A stretch of 38,870 bases of DNA from DATAFF01 sp044870245 (GTDB lineage: Bacteria; Pseudomonadota; Alphaproteobacteria; Rhizobiales; Aestuariivirgaceae): positions 1-38,870 of the forward strand of contig JBIOYR010000031.1 in assembly GCA_044870245.1 (NCBI GenBank). The letters run 5' to 3'. Below, in pieces: positions 24,529 through 33,254 of the stretch. Made by a program: the position numbers and the translations under genes. Under the pieces are notes generated by a model, which searched no databases, was not told the origin of the DNA, and worked only from the letters and a program-made list of their open reading frames with translations. Within the stretch, counting starts at the first letter, position 1. The number at the start of each line of letters is the position of its first letter.

Positions 24529-24644
24529 GCTCCAACCTATGCCGGGCGATTTGGCGCAAGCAAGCCAAACGGCGGCGCCGCCGGACAATTCTTGCGCCTG
24601 TTCCCGCAATAGCCTCATTTGATAAAACCAGGGAGGAAACAACA
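24529..24644. promoter_or_regulatory. Divergent promoter region of the ABC transporter operon
   Basis: This gap contains the inverted repeat TTTGGC-N8-GCCAAA and, nearby, the perfect 14-bp palindrome CGGCGGCGCCGCCG. Either may bind a regulator such as the GlxA/GbdR-type protein at 31338 or the GntR protein at 16563. GGGAGGAAA precedes the binding-protein start. Confidence 0.45.
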
Positions 24645-25622
24645 ATGCTCGAGCATCTCCGGATCGCCCGTGCCGCGGTGCAGGCGCTGCTGCTGGGGCT
24701 GTTTGCGGCGATTGTACCTGCGGGTGCGGCCACCGTGCCCGAATCGCCCGATCCGATCGTCATCGGCAAGCTCGACTGGACGGGGCAGGAGATCACCGCC
24801 GAGATTGCCGGCGAGATCCTGCGCCGCATGGGCTACAAGGTGCAATTCGTGCAGACGACGCAAGTGCCGCTGTTCCAGGCGGTGGCCGACGGGCAGATCA
24901 CCGCCTACCTCGAGAACTGGAACCAGAACTCGAAGAAATATTATGACGAGTTCACCAAGGACGGGCGCATCGAGCCGCTCGGGCCGACCGGCCTCAAGGG
25001 CCAGGAGGGCTGGTATTATCCCGACTATGTCGCCGAGAAATGCCCTGGCCTGCCTGATTGGCGGGCGCTCCAGAAATGCGCCGACATCTTCGCGACGCCC
25101 GACACCGCGCCGAAGGGCCGGCTGCTCGACTATCCGGCAGAGTGGACACCGGATTCGAGCGCCTGGGTCAAGGCGTGGAACCTCGATCTCGTGACGGTGC
25201 CGTCCGGCGGCGAGGGCTCGACGGCGGCCGAGGTCAAGTCGGCGGCGGCGCGCAAGGAGCCGATCCTGCTGCAGTGGTGGGAGCCGACCTGGCTCGCCAG
25301 CATCTACAATCTCAAGCGGGTGACGCTCGATGATGCGGGGGAGGGCTGCAAGCTCGCCGAGAGCGCCGGCATCACGTCGAAGAAGGCGTTCGACTGCAAG
25401 AGCAAGGGCATCGACATCGTCAAATTCGGCTGGCCGGGGCTCAAGGACAAATGGCCGGCGGCGCATCGCTTCCTGAAGGCCTATCAGATCACCAACGAGC
25501 AGCAGGGACCGCTCGCCATGGCGGTCGAGACGGAAGGCAAGAAGGCCTCCGAGGTCGCCAAGAAGTGGGTGGACGAGAACGAGGCGGTGTGGAAGCCTTG
25601 GGTCGATCAGGCCACTCAGTAG
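24645..25622 (+). CDS. Betaine/choline-type ABC transporter substrate-binding protein (OpuAC/ProX-like)
   Basis: The 325-residue protein has a signal peptide (hydrophobic 12-29) and the OpuAC domain. Candidate aromatic-cage residues for a quaternary ammonium head are W45 (LDWTGQE), W92 (LENWNQN), Y124/Y125 (GWYYPDY) and W211/W212 (LQWWEPTW). C133 and C144 in the CPGLPDWR region fit the disulphide loop of this family. The ligand is thus probably a betaine, choline or related amine. It is the first gene of the transporter operon. Confidence 0.92.
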   Translation: MLEHLRIARAAVQALLLGLFAAIVPAGAATVPESPDPIVIGKLDWTGQEITAEIAGEILRRMGYKVQFVQTTQVPLFQAVADGQITAYLENWNQNSKKYYDEFTKDGRIEPLGPTGLKGQEGWYYPDYVAEKCPGLPDWRALQKCADIFATPDTAPKGRLLDYPAEWTPDSSAWVKAWNLDLVTVPSGGEGSTAAEVKSAAARKEPILLQWWEPTWLASIYNLKRVTLDDAGEGCKLAESAGITSKKAFDCKSKGIDIVKFGWPGLKDKWPAAHRFLKAYQITNEQQGPLAMAVETEGKKASEVAKKWVDENEAVWKPWVDQATQ

Positions 25623-25628
25623 GAGCTG

Positions 25629-26660
25629 ATGCCGGCAATCCTCAGCTGCCGCAATCTGTGGAAAGTCTACGGCGCCTCTGCGGATGCAACGCTCGCCCGG
25701 GCGCTCGGCGGGGGCGAGGCGTCCGTCGAGATCGCCGATCGACTGGTTCGCGCGCGGCTGGTGGTGGCGGCCTGTGATGTCAGCTTCGATGTCGGGGCGG
25801 GCGAGATCTTCGTCATCATGGGGTTGTCGGGTTCCGGCAAATCGACGGTCGTCAGGTGCCTGTCGCGGCTGATCGAGCCGTCGGCCGGCACGATCCTGAT
25901 CGAGGGGCGCGACCTCCGGCAGCTGTCGGAACGCCAGCTGATCGAGCTCAGGCGTCACAAGCTCGGCATGGTGTTCCAGCATTTCGGGCTGCTGCCGCAT
26001 CTCGACGTCCTCGACAATGTCGCCTATCCGCTCAGGGTCCAGGGCATGGGGCTGGAGGAGCGCCAGGCACGGGCTCGCGAGATGATCGAGCTCGTTGGCC
26101 TGGCCGGGCGTGAGCGGGCAGCGATCCGCGAGCTGTCGGGCGGCATGCAGCAGCGGGTCGGCATCGCCAGGAGCCTCGCGGTCAAGCCCGACGTGTGGTT
26201 TCTCGACGAGCCGTTCAGCGCGCTTGACCCGCTGATCCGACGCCAGATGCAAGACGAGTTCCTGAAGCTGCAATCGAAGCTCAGAAAGAGCATCGTGTTC
26301 ATCACCCATGATTTTCAGGAGGCGCTGCGGCTCGCCGACCGCATCGCCATCATGCGGCAGGGCCGGATCGTGCAGATCGGCACGGCTGCCGAGCTGGTGC
26401 TCAACCCGGCGGACGATTATGTCGCTGCATTCACCCGCGATGTGCCGCGCGACAAGGTGCTCACCGCGGCCGACATCATCGAACAGGGGGGAGAGGCGAT
26501 GGCGGCGCCGGCTGTCGGAGCGGCGATGCGTCTCGACCAAGTCATCGCGCTGATGGCCAGGGAACGGCGGGCGCTGGCGGTGGTCGACGGCTCCGGCAGG
26601 GCGATCGGCCGGATCACGCCCGAAGGGGTGGTCGGCGCATTGGCGCAAAGCGGGGCCTAA
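25629..26660 (+). CDS. Betaine-type ABC transporter ATPase (ProV/OpuAA-like)
   Basis: This 343-residue ATPase has Walker A GLSGSGKST (65-73), signature LSGGMQQR (169-176) and Walker B VWFLDEP (189-195). A C-terminal extension of about 60 residues (VDGSGRAIGRITPEGVV) is a remnant of the CBS-type regulatory region seen in OpuAA/ProV. A 15-residue insertion before the first strand (ADATLARALGGGE) is typical of ProV-type ATPases. It lies 6 bases after the binding-protein gene. Confidence 0.93.
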   Translation: MPAILSCRNLWKVYGASADATLARALGGGEASVEIADRLVRARLVVAACDVSFDVGAGEIFVIMGLSGSGKSTVVRCLSRLIEPSAGTILIEGRDLRQLSERQLIELRRHKLGMVFQHFGLLPHLDVLDNVAYPLRVQGMGLEERQARAREMIELVGLAGRERAAIRELSGGMQQRVGIARSLAVKPDVWFLDEPFSALDPLIRRQMQDEFLKLQSKLRKSIVFITHDFQEALRLADRIAIMRQGRIVQIGTAAELVLNPADDYVAAFTRDVPRDKVLTAADIIEQGGEAMAAPAVGAAMRLDQVIALMARERRALAVVDGSGRAIGRITPEGVVGALAQSGA

Positions 26661-26674
26661 AGGGGGGCCTGACG

Positions 26675-28786
26675 GTGATTGCGGCAGAGATGGCAGGGAT
26701 CGGCACCGGCAGTGCCGCGGCAGCGCCGGCATCGCGGGCTGCCGTCATGCCGGAGGGATGGTTGTGGGCAGCAGCGCTGGTGCTTGCGGTGCTGGTCATC
26801 GCGCTTTACGCCCTCGGCTTCAGCTTGGCGGCGCCATCCCAGTCGCTCGTTCCGGTGGCGGATGCGATCTCGGCTGCCATGGCGTGGTTCACCGGCCATT
26901 TCCGGGCTGCGTTCCGGGCGATCACCTGGCTCTTCCAATGGCCGCTCGGCTGGTTCCGACAATTGCTGCTGGCGTTGCCCTGGCCGGTCGTCATCCTGAT
27001 CACCGCAGCGCTCGGCTATCGTGCCGGGGGTTTCCGGCTCGCGCTCTTCTGTGCGCTCGCCATGGTCTATATCGTGGTCACCGGCTACTGGCCGATGACG
27101 GCGACGACTCTTGCCTCGGTGCTGGTGGCGGTGCCACTGTCGGTGGCGGTCGGGCTTGCGGTCGGCATCGCCGCCTTCCGGTCGCGCGCGGTCAGGCGGG
27201 TGGTCGAGCCGGTGCTCGATCTGATGCAGACCATCCCGTTCTTCTCCTACATCATTCCGATCCTGGTGCTGTTCGGCATCGGGCCGGTGGTCGGGTTGGT
27301 GGCCAGCGCGATCTATGCCATCCCGCCGATGGTGCGCAATGTGATGCTGGCGCTCGAACGGGTGCCGCAGGACGTGGTCGAGTCGGGATTGATGTCGGGC
27401 TCGACGGGGCGGCAGCTCTTGTGGTGGGTCGAGCTGCCGACCGGCCTTCCGACGATCCTCATCGGGGTCAACCAGACGGTGATGGCAGCGCTCAGCATGG
27501 TGGTGATCGCTGCGATGGTCGGCGGCGTCAACGACATCGGGCTCGAAGTATACAACACGATGCGCGAGGCCAAGTTCGGCCAGAGCCTGCTGTCGGGCCT
27601 GGTGATCGCGCTCATCGCCATGGTGACCGACCGGATCACCCGCGGCTTTGCGCATGGCGGCACCGACCTTGTTGGCGCGCAAAGGACGCGCCTCTTCTAT
27701 GGCGGCGTGGCGATCGCCGCTGCAGCCCTGACGGCATTGGCGATCGCTTATCCGAGCCTCTGGAGCTTTCCCGAGAGTGCCCGCTTCTATCCGGCGGCGG
27801 CGATGAATGCGGCGCTCGACTGGTTCACCCGTACGGCTTTCCCGGTGACCTCGGCGCTCAAGGCGTGGACGGTCTACTATCTCATGCTGCCGTTCAAGAT
27901 CGGGCTGCCGGCAAGCGTCAGGCCAAGCTTCTGGGGCTTTGCGATGTCGCCGACGGTCACTGTCGTGTTCGCGGCAATTGCGACGGCGCTGACTGGCGTT
28001 GCCCTGTGGCTCAAGGGCTGGCGGGCGGCGGTCGCGGTGGCGATCATCGCTGCCTTCTATTATTTCGGGACGCTCGGCATGCCGTGGCCGGTGGTGATCA
28101 TCGTCGCCTCCACCCTTGCTCTCAGCACCGGCGGACCCAGGATCGCCGTCCTCACGCTGGTCAGCCTGCTGTTCATCCTGGTGAACGGGCTGTGGGCGGG
28201 CGCCATGGTATCGGTGCAGCTGGCGGCGATCGGCGTGCTGTTCTCGTTCCTGATCGGGGCTGCGCTCGGCATCTGGGCGGCGCTCGACGATCGGGTATCG
28301 GCGCTGCTGCGGCCGATCTGCGACACGCTTCAGACCATGCCGATCTTCGTGTTCCTGATCCCGGCGATCATGGTGTTCCTGGTCGGCGAGTTCACGGCGC
28401 TGATCGCCACCATCCTCTATGCCATCGTGCCGTCGATCCGCTACACCGAACACGGGCTGCGCGGCGTTCCGCCGGAGATCGTCGAGGCGGCGCGCGCCAT
28501 GGGAACCGGTCGGCTGCAGCGTCTGCGCCAGGTCGAGCTGCCGCTGGCGCTGCCCGAAATCATGCTGGGGCTCAACCAGACGATCATGATGGCGCTGGCC
28601 ATGGTGGTGGTGGCGGCATTGGTCGGGGCGCGCGGCCTTGGCGAGCAGGTGATGATCGCGCTCAATCAGGCCAATACCGGCACGGGACTGGTCTCGGGCC
28701 TGGCGATCGCGCTGATTGCCATCGCGACCGACCGGATCATCCAGTCATGGGCGGCGCGGCGCAAGGAGGCGCTGGGGCTTGGCTGA
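26675..28786 (+). CDS. Fused double permease of the betaine ABC transporter
   Basis: This 703-residue protein contains two complete binding-protein-dependent permease domains. Each has a core of the form LMQTIPFF or LQTMPIFVF, an EAA-type coupling loop (VVESGLMSGSTGRQLLWWVELP near 240 and IVEAARAMGTGRLQRLRQVELP near 600) and an LNQTxM helix. Betaine permeases usually carry one such domain and dimerise, so this gene is an internal duplication and fusion, which allows the two halves to differ. GTG 26675 is chosen because AGGGGGG lies 7 bases upstream. Its stop overlaps the next gene. Confidence 0.92.
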   Translation: MIAAEMAGIGTGSAAAAPASRAAVMPEGWLWAAALVLAVLVIALYALGFSLAAPSQSLVPVADAISAAMAWFTGHFRAAFRAITWLFQWPLGWFRQLLLALPWPVVILITAALGYRAGGFRLALFCALAMVYIVVTGYWPMTATTLASVLVAVPLSVAVGLAVGIAAFRSRAVRRVVEPVLDLMQTIPFFSYIIPILVLFGIGPVVGLVASAIYAIPPMVRNVMLALERVPQDVVESGLMSGSTGRQLLWWVELPTGLPTILIGVNQTVMAALSMVVIAAMVGGVNDIGLEVYNTMREAKFGQSLLSGLVIALIAMVTDRITRGFAHGGTDLVGAQRTRLFYGGVAIAAAALTALAIAYPSLWSFPESARFYPAAAMNAALDWFTRTAFPVTSALKAWTVYYLMLPFKIGLPASVRPSFWGFAMSPTVTVVFAAIATALTGVALWLKGWRAAVAVAIIAAFYYFGTLGMPWPVVIIVASTLALSTGGPRIAVLTLVSLLFILVNGLWAGAMVSVQLAAIGVLFSFLIGAALGIWAALDDRVSALLRPICDTLQTMPIFVFLIPAIMVFLVGEFTALIATILYAIVPSIRYTEHGLRGVPPEIVEAARAMGTGRLQRLRQVELPLALPEIMLGLNQTIMMALAMVVVAALVGARGLGEQVMIALNQANTGTGLVSGLAIALIAIATDRIIQSWAARRKEALGLG

Positions 28787-29897
28787 CCGGATCGCCAGCG
28801 TCGAGACTTTCGTGCTTGCCGGCAAGGGGGCGCAGGGCGCCTATGGAGCGCCCTATGGCTTCGTGGTGAAGGTGACGAGCGAAGACGGCCTCACCGGCTA
28901 TGGCGAGAGCGACACGATGCCGGACGTCGCTGCAGCGGTGGTCGATGCGCCCTATCTGAACGGGTTGATGAGCGGCCTTCGGGCGGTGCTGGTCGGCACC
29001 GACAGCAGCGATCCGAGCGCGGTGTGGCAGGTGATGCGGGAGGCCACCAGCAATTGGGGCCGCGACGGGGTGACCCGGCATGCCATGGCGGCGGTCGATA
29101 TCGCGCTGTGGGACATTGCCGGCAAGCGCGCCGGGATGCCCGTGCATGCGCTGCTCGGCAAGGCGCAGCGCGATCGGGTGGAGGCCTATGCCAGCCATCC
29201 GCTCGGCGCCACGCTCGACGAGACCGCAGCCTTCGCCGCCGATCTCGTCGCGCGGGGCTTCGGGGCAGTCAAGTTCGGCTGGCATCCGCTCGGACCCTAC
29301 GAAGCCCATGATGTGGCAATCGTGCGGACACTGCGCGAGGCGATCGGCGATGGAATAGGGCTGATGATCGATGGCGGCATGGCATGGGATGCCGAGACCG
29401 CAATCGAACGGGCCAAGCTGTTCCGTCCGTTCGACATAGGCTGGCTGGAGGAGCCGCTCGCCGCCTATGATCTGGCAGGCTATGAGAAGCTGAAGGATGC
29501 GGCGGTGGCGATCGCGGCGGGGGAGATGGCGGCAACCTTTGAGGAGCTGTCTCTGCTCATGTCGACCGGGGGAATCGATGTGCTGCAGGTCGATATTTCG
29601 CGGGTCGGCCTGACCGAGGCGATGCGGGTCGCAGCGCTGGCCGAGCAGCTCGACATTCCCTGCGTCAATCACACCTATTCCTACGTGCTGAACGCTGCCG
29701 CCTCGCTGCATTTCCTTGCGGTGGTGCACCGCACCGCGCTCTTCGAATGTCAGGTGACCGAGAACGAGATCCGCAAGACGCTCGATCGCGACCAGCTGCC
29801 GCTGGTGGATGGGTGCGTGGCAGTGCCGCAGGGGCCGGGATTGGGCGTGGTGGTGGATGATGAGGTGCTTTTGAAGTTCGTCAGCCGTGAGCAGTGA
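28779..29897 (+). CDS. Enolase-superfamily enzyme, mandelate racemase type, coupled to the transporter
   Basis: The 372-residue protein has the mandelate racemase-type barrel. Apparent active-site residues are K165 (VKFG, only one Lys where KxK is usual), metal ligands D198 (LMIDGG), E224 (WLEEP) and E249 (AAGEM), and the D272-H298 dyad. It may dehydrate a hydroxy acid or racemise an alpha-carbon. The TTG at 28779 is preferred because AAGGAGG lies 9 bases upstream and it overlaps the permease stop, so translation is coupled. Hydroxyproline-betaine epimerase is a known case of an enolase-superfamily enzyme beside a betaine transporter; equivalence here is not shown. Confidence 0.85.
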   Translation: MADRIASVETFVLAGKGAQGAYGAPYGFVVKVTSEDGLTGYGESDTMPDVAAAVVDAPYLNGLMSGLRAVLVGTDSSDPSAVWQVMREATSNWGRDGVTRHAMAAVDIALWDIAGKRAGMPVHALLGKAQRDRVEAYASHPLGATLDETAAFAADLVARGFGAVKFGWHPLGPYEAHDVAIVRTLREAIGDGIGLMIDGGMAWDAETAIERAKLFRPFDIGWLEEPLAAYDLAGYEKLKDAAVAIAAGEMAATFEELSLLMSTGGIDVLQVDISRVGLTEAMRVAALAEQLDIPCVNHTYSYVLNAAASLHFLAVVHRTALFECQVTENEIRKTLDRDQLPLVDGCVAVPQGPGLGVVVDDEVLLKFVSREQ

Positions 29898-29902
29898 GTA
29901 AC

Positions 29903-30673
29903 TCACATCTCACTCATTGACAGCTTTCCCGCCAGGGTGCCGGTGCTTTCGCCGCCATCGAGCGTGAAGACCTGGCCGGTGGCATAGGCCGCCTCGTCGG
30001 ATGCGAGATAGGCGAAGAGGCCGGCGAGCTCCTCGGGCCTTGCATGGCGGCCCATCGGGATCGCATCGTTCACCGTCTTCAGCATGGCCGGGCTGTACTC
30101 GGCCTCCTGCATGGGTGTCAGGGTATAGCCGGGATTGACAGCGTTGACCCGGACCTTGGGGGCGAGCTCGAGCGCCATGGTGCGCATCATGGCGATGATC
30201 GCGCCCTTGCTGGCATTGTAGTCGGCGTAAAAACGGTAGCCGGCGACGCCGCTGGTCGAGGCGGTGAACAGGATGGTGCCGCCCGAATCCTTCAGCATCG
30301 CCCTCGCGGCATGCTGGCTGGCATGGAAGGAGCCGTAGAGATTGACCTTCATGACACGGTCGAACTCTGCCGGATCGATCGCGATGAAGTCGTGGCGGAT
30401 CGAGATGCCGGCGTTGCAGACCATGACGTCGATGCCGCCCAGAACCGACAACGACCGGGTGAAGGCTGCGGCAACCGCATCGCTGTCGGCGACATCGGCG
30501 AGCACCACATCGGCAAGGTTCGGCAGGGCCGCCTTGATCGCCTCGCCACGGCCATGGTCGCGGCACCAGGCGATAACCGAGGCTCCCTCCTCGAGAAAGC
30601 GGGCGACGATTGCGGCACCGATCCCGGTCGATCCGCCGGTGACGATGATGCGTTTGCCGTGAAGCCTGCCCAT
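29903..30673 (-). CDS. Short-chain dehydrogenase/reductase
   Basis: This 256-residue classical SDR has the cofactor motif TGGSTGIG (near 12-19), NAGIS (near 89), a catalytic serine in FTASTSG and YNASKG with the YxxxK pair. Family C-terminal features NPGYTLTPM and TLDGG are present. It oxidises or reduces a hydroxyl with NAD(P). It converges on the enolase-superfamily gene with a 5-base gap and is the last gene of the minus-strand unit regulator-VOC-SDR. Confidence 0.9.
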   Translation of the reverse strand: MGRLHGKRIIVTGGSTGIGAAIVARFLEEGASVIAWCRDHGRGEAIKAALPNLADVVLADVADSDAVAAAFTRSLSVLGGIDVMVCNAGISIRHDFIAIDPAEFDRVMKVNLYGSFHASQHAARAMLKDSGGTILFTASTSGVAGYRFYADYNASKGAIIAMMRTMALELAPKVRVNAVNPGYTLTPMQEAEYSPAMLKTVNDAIPMGRHARPEELAGLFAYLASDEAAYATGQVFTLDGGESTGTLAGKLSMSEM

Positions 30674-30687
30674 CCTCTAGCTCCGTC

Positions 30688-31335
30688 TCAGACCGCGAAA
30701 CCGCTTGGCATGGGATCGATCGAGGTAAGGATGACCCTGCCGCCAGCCGCATCGATACCGGCACGCAAAGCCGGGCGATCGCCGCGGGTCACCGGGACTT
30801 TCAGCCCGAGACCGTCGAGAAAGCCTTGAAGTCGCTCGGCTCGCGGATGAGCGAGCTCGATCCCGGTCAGGGTGCCGCCGCGCGGCGCGGAACGTGCAGG
30901 ATGGCGGCTCTCGCCCCAATCGATGAAGAAGGGGATGAGCCCGCCATAGGGATGGCCAGCGAGGCCGAGCACCCGCCAGCCGAGCCAGCTGCCATCGGGA
31001 AGCCGGCGACCGCCCTCGCCGATCGCGCCGGGTGTCGCTCCGACATGACGGCTGCGCGCGACGATGTCGTCGAGATCGACAGCAGAAACCGCCCAGTGAT
31101 AGAGGCCCTGGCCGGTCAGGTTGCGAAGCTCGCCGCTGCGGTTGGAGGCAGGCTGACCGGGATCGCGGGCGAGGATCTCGAGATAGCTGGCATCGCCGAG
31201 CGACAGCAGGCTGTTGCAGGTGCCGTCACCGGTGTGAACACCGCCAAAGACCGGCGCGGCGTCGAGGGCTTGAGCGAAATAGCGTTCGGCGGTGGCGAGA
31301 TCGGGTGTGAACCAGACTAGGTGATCGATGTTCAT
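30688..31335 (-). CDS. VOC / glyoxalase-like domain protein
   Basis: This 215-residue protein starts MNIDHLVWFTPDL, the opening strand of glyoxalase-like (VOC superfamily) proteins. Conserved segments are GTCNSLLSLGDASYLEILARDP and YGGLIPFFIDWGE. The superfamily includes metal-dependent isomerases and dioxygenases; I cannot name the reaction. ATG 31335 with AGAGGAT upstream is chosen over an open extension to 31458 that would overlap the regulator gene. It lies 2 bases after the regulator stop. Confidence 0.8.
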   Translation of the reverse strand: MNIDHLVWFTPDLATAERYFAQALDAAPVFGGVHTGDGTCNSLLSLGDASYLEILARDPGQPASNRSGELRNLTGQGLYHWAVSAVDLDDIVARSRHVGATPGAIGEGGRRLPDGSWLGWRVLGLAGHPYGGLIPFFIDWGESRHPARSAPRGGTLTGIELAHPRAERLQGFLDGLGLKVPVTRGDRPALRAGIDAAGGRVILTSIDPMPSGFAV

Positions 31336-31337
31336 CG

Positions 31338-32351
31338 CTATCCTCTGGTCGCTCGTTCGAACGCGCCGGTGCGCTCGCGGCGGCGGTCGGCGCTTGGGGT
31401 GGCGCCGAAGAGCTGGCGGTAGCGACGGCTGAAATGCGAGGCGGAGACGAAGCCGCAAGCGGTGGCGATCTCGAGGATCGACTCGGAGCCATGCAGCAGC
31501 AGGTTGCGGGCATGCTTGAGCCTGAGGGTGCGGTAGAACTCGCTCGGGCTTTCGCCCAACTGCTCGTGGCAGAGGCGCTGCAGATGACGCTTCGACAGAT
31601 CGGAGGCGGCGCAGATGGCGCTGAGCTCCAGCGGATCCTCGAGCCGCGCCTCCATGGCGGCGATGGCGCTGAGCAGCCGCCGGTCGCGGATGCCGGTGCG
31701 CTGGTCGAGCGACATGCGCTGGCGGTCGGAGCCGTTGCGCGGGCGGTAGGTCATGAACTGATCGGCGATCTCGCCGGCGAGCAACGGACCGTGCCGGCTG
31801 GCGATCAGCTCGAGCATCATGTCCATGGCGGCAGCACCGCCGCTGCAGGTCATGCGGCTGTCGTCCATCTCATAGAGCGCATCGGAGATGTCGAGCTCGG
31901 GGAACTCGCCGCGGAAGCTGTCGAGATCCTCCCAGTGAATTGTCGCGCGGTGGCCGGCGAGCAGACCGGCCCGCGCCAGAATATAGGCGGCGGTGCAGAT
32001 GGCGCCGAGCCTCGTGCCGGCGCGCGCCAGGCGCCGCAGCCAGGCGAACACCTGGCGATCGCGATAATGGCAACCGCCGACGCCGGAGCAGACGAGGACG
32101 AGCGCGTAGCTCTGATCCGATTCGAGGGCCGCGCCCGGCGTCACCATGCAGCCATTGCTGGCGGGGACCGGCTGGCCGTCCCTGGTGAGCACCTTCCATT
32201 CGTAGAGCGGGCGGCCGCTGATCCAATTGGCAATGCGCAGCGGCTCGATGGCGGCCGAGAAGGCGAACATCGGAAAGTCCGGCACGAGGAGGAAGGCGAT
32301 GAGGTCGGGCCGATCTTCCGGCGGCCGGTCGTGTTGGAGGTGCTGGCGCAT
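31338..32351 (-). CDS. GlxA-family regulator (DJ-1/PfpI domain plus AraC HTH)
   Basis: The 337-residue protein has an N-terminal DJ-1/PfpI amidotransferase-like domain (about 15-190, with VCSGVGG, GAICTAAYILARAGLL and DSRMTCSGGAAAMDMMLELI) and a C-terminal AraC helix-turn-helix (about 225-325, LSAICAASDLSKRHLQRLCHEQLG and CGFVSASHFSRRYRQLFG). This is the GlxA/GbdR/CdhR group, several of which activate betaine or carnitine catabolism. It sits between the betaine transporter side and a divergent catabolic operon, so it probably controls both. ATG 32351 is used; a TTG at 32372 is possible. Confidence 0.9.
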   Translation of the reverse strand: MRQHLQHDRPPEDRPDLIAFLLVPDFPMFAFSAAIEPLRIANWISGRPLYEWKVLTRDGQPVPASNGCMVTPGAALESDQSYALVLVCSGVGGCHYRDRQVFAWLRRLARAGTRLGAICTAAYILARAGLLAGHRATIHWEDLDSFRGEFPELDISDALYEMDDSRMTCSGGAAAMDMMLELIASRHGPLLAGEIADQFMTYRPRNGSDRQRMSLDQRTGIRDRRLLSAIAAMEARLEDPLELSAICAASDLSKRHLQRLCHEQLGESPSEFYRTLRLKHARNLLLHGSESILEIATACGFVSASHFSRRYRQLFGATPSADRRRERTGAFERATRG

Positions 32352-32405
32352 ATGGTCGACATCTTGGCGCAAGCGGGCTCAACTCGGCAAGCGACATCGC
32401 ATGAA

Positions 32406-33254
32406 ATGACGCGCATGCAGGATCGCTATCTCGAAGGCCGCACGGCCTGGGTGACGGGCGGGGCGTCGGGAATGGGCCGGGCGACAGCGCTGCGGCTGGC
32501 GCGTGCCGGCGCCAATGTGGCGGTGGGCTCGCTGGTGAAGAGCCAGCGGGCAGTGGCGCTCGAGGACCAGAATGTTCACACCCCGCCGGACGAGGCGCTG
32601 GACGAGGCCAAGGCGGAAATCGCGGCGCAGGGTGTGGGAGCCCTGGCGCTGCCGCTCGATGTATGCTCGGATGCCTCGGTCGACGGCTTCTACCGCAGTG
32701 TCGTTACGGCGTTCGGCAAGATCGACATTCTGGTGAACGCCGCGGGATCGTCGGCGCGAAAGCCGATCGCCGATCATCCCGACGTGCTGTGGCATCGGAT
32801 GATCGATGTCAATCTCAACGGCCCCTATCGCACGATCAAACGGTGCTTCCCGGGAATGATCGAGCGGCGCTACGGGCGGATCGTCAATATCGCCTCGACG
32901 GCGGCCAATGTCGGCTATGTGCGCCACAGCGCCTATTGCGCCTCGAAGGCCGGGCTTTTGGGGCTCACCCGCTGCGTGGCGCTGGAAGGGGCGGCGCATA
33001 ATGTCAGCTGCAACGCCGTCAATCCGGGATGGGTGGCGACCGACAGCAACTACTCGGCCTGCGAGCAGGAGATCGCCATTGCCGGTCTCGCCATCTCGGT
33101 CGAGGAATATCGCCGGCGGGTCGCCGAGGATCTGCCGCAGAAGCGGTTCCTCGATCCCGACGAGGTGGCGGCGCTGATCGCCTTTCTGTGTCGCGACGAG
33201 GCGTTCGGCATCACTGCGGAAGCAATCACGATTGCGATGGGGTCTCACTGGTGA
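32406..33254 (+). CDS. Short-chain dehydrogenase/reductase (first of a pair)
   Basis: This 282-residue SDR has TGGASGMG, an insertion of about 20 residues before the third strand (VKSQRAVALEDQNVHTPP), VNAAGSS, INIAS-type VNIASTAA and the active site YCASKAG. It shares long segments (GRIVNIASTAAxVGYxRHSAYCASKA, LTRCVALEGA) with the SDR two genes downstream, so they are paralogues. Two in-frame ATG (32406, 32415) are possible; neither has a strong ribosome site. It starts the operon divergent from the GlxA-type regulator and overlaps the aldolase start by 4 bases. Confidence 0.9.
   Translation: MTRMQDRYLEGRTAWVTGGASGMGRATALRLARAGANVAVGSLVKSQRAVALEDQNVHTPPDEALDEAKAEIAAQGVGALALPLDVCSDASVDGFYRSVVTAFGKIDILVNAAGSSARKPIADHPDVLWHRMIDVNLNGPYRTIKRCFPGMIERRYGRIVNIASTAANVGYVRHSAYCASKAGLLGLTRCVALEGAAHNVSCNAVNPGWVATDSNYSACEQEIAIAGLAISVEEYRRRVAEDLPQKRFLDPDEVAALIAFLCRDEAFGITAEAITIAMGSHW

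Noticed and set aside
24615..28453. Long minus-strand frames (705 and 598 codons) over the ABC transporter genes
   Set aside because: They are antisense to well-supported transporter genes, with Arg/His/Asp-rich composition and no recognisable domain.
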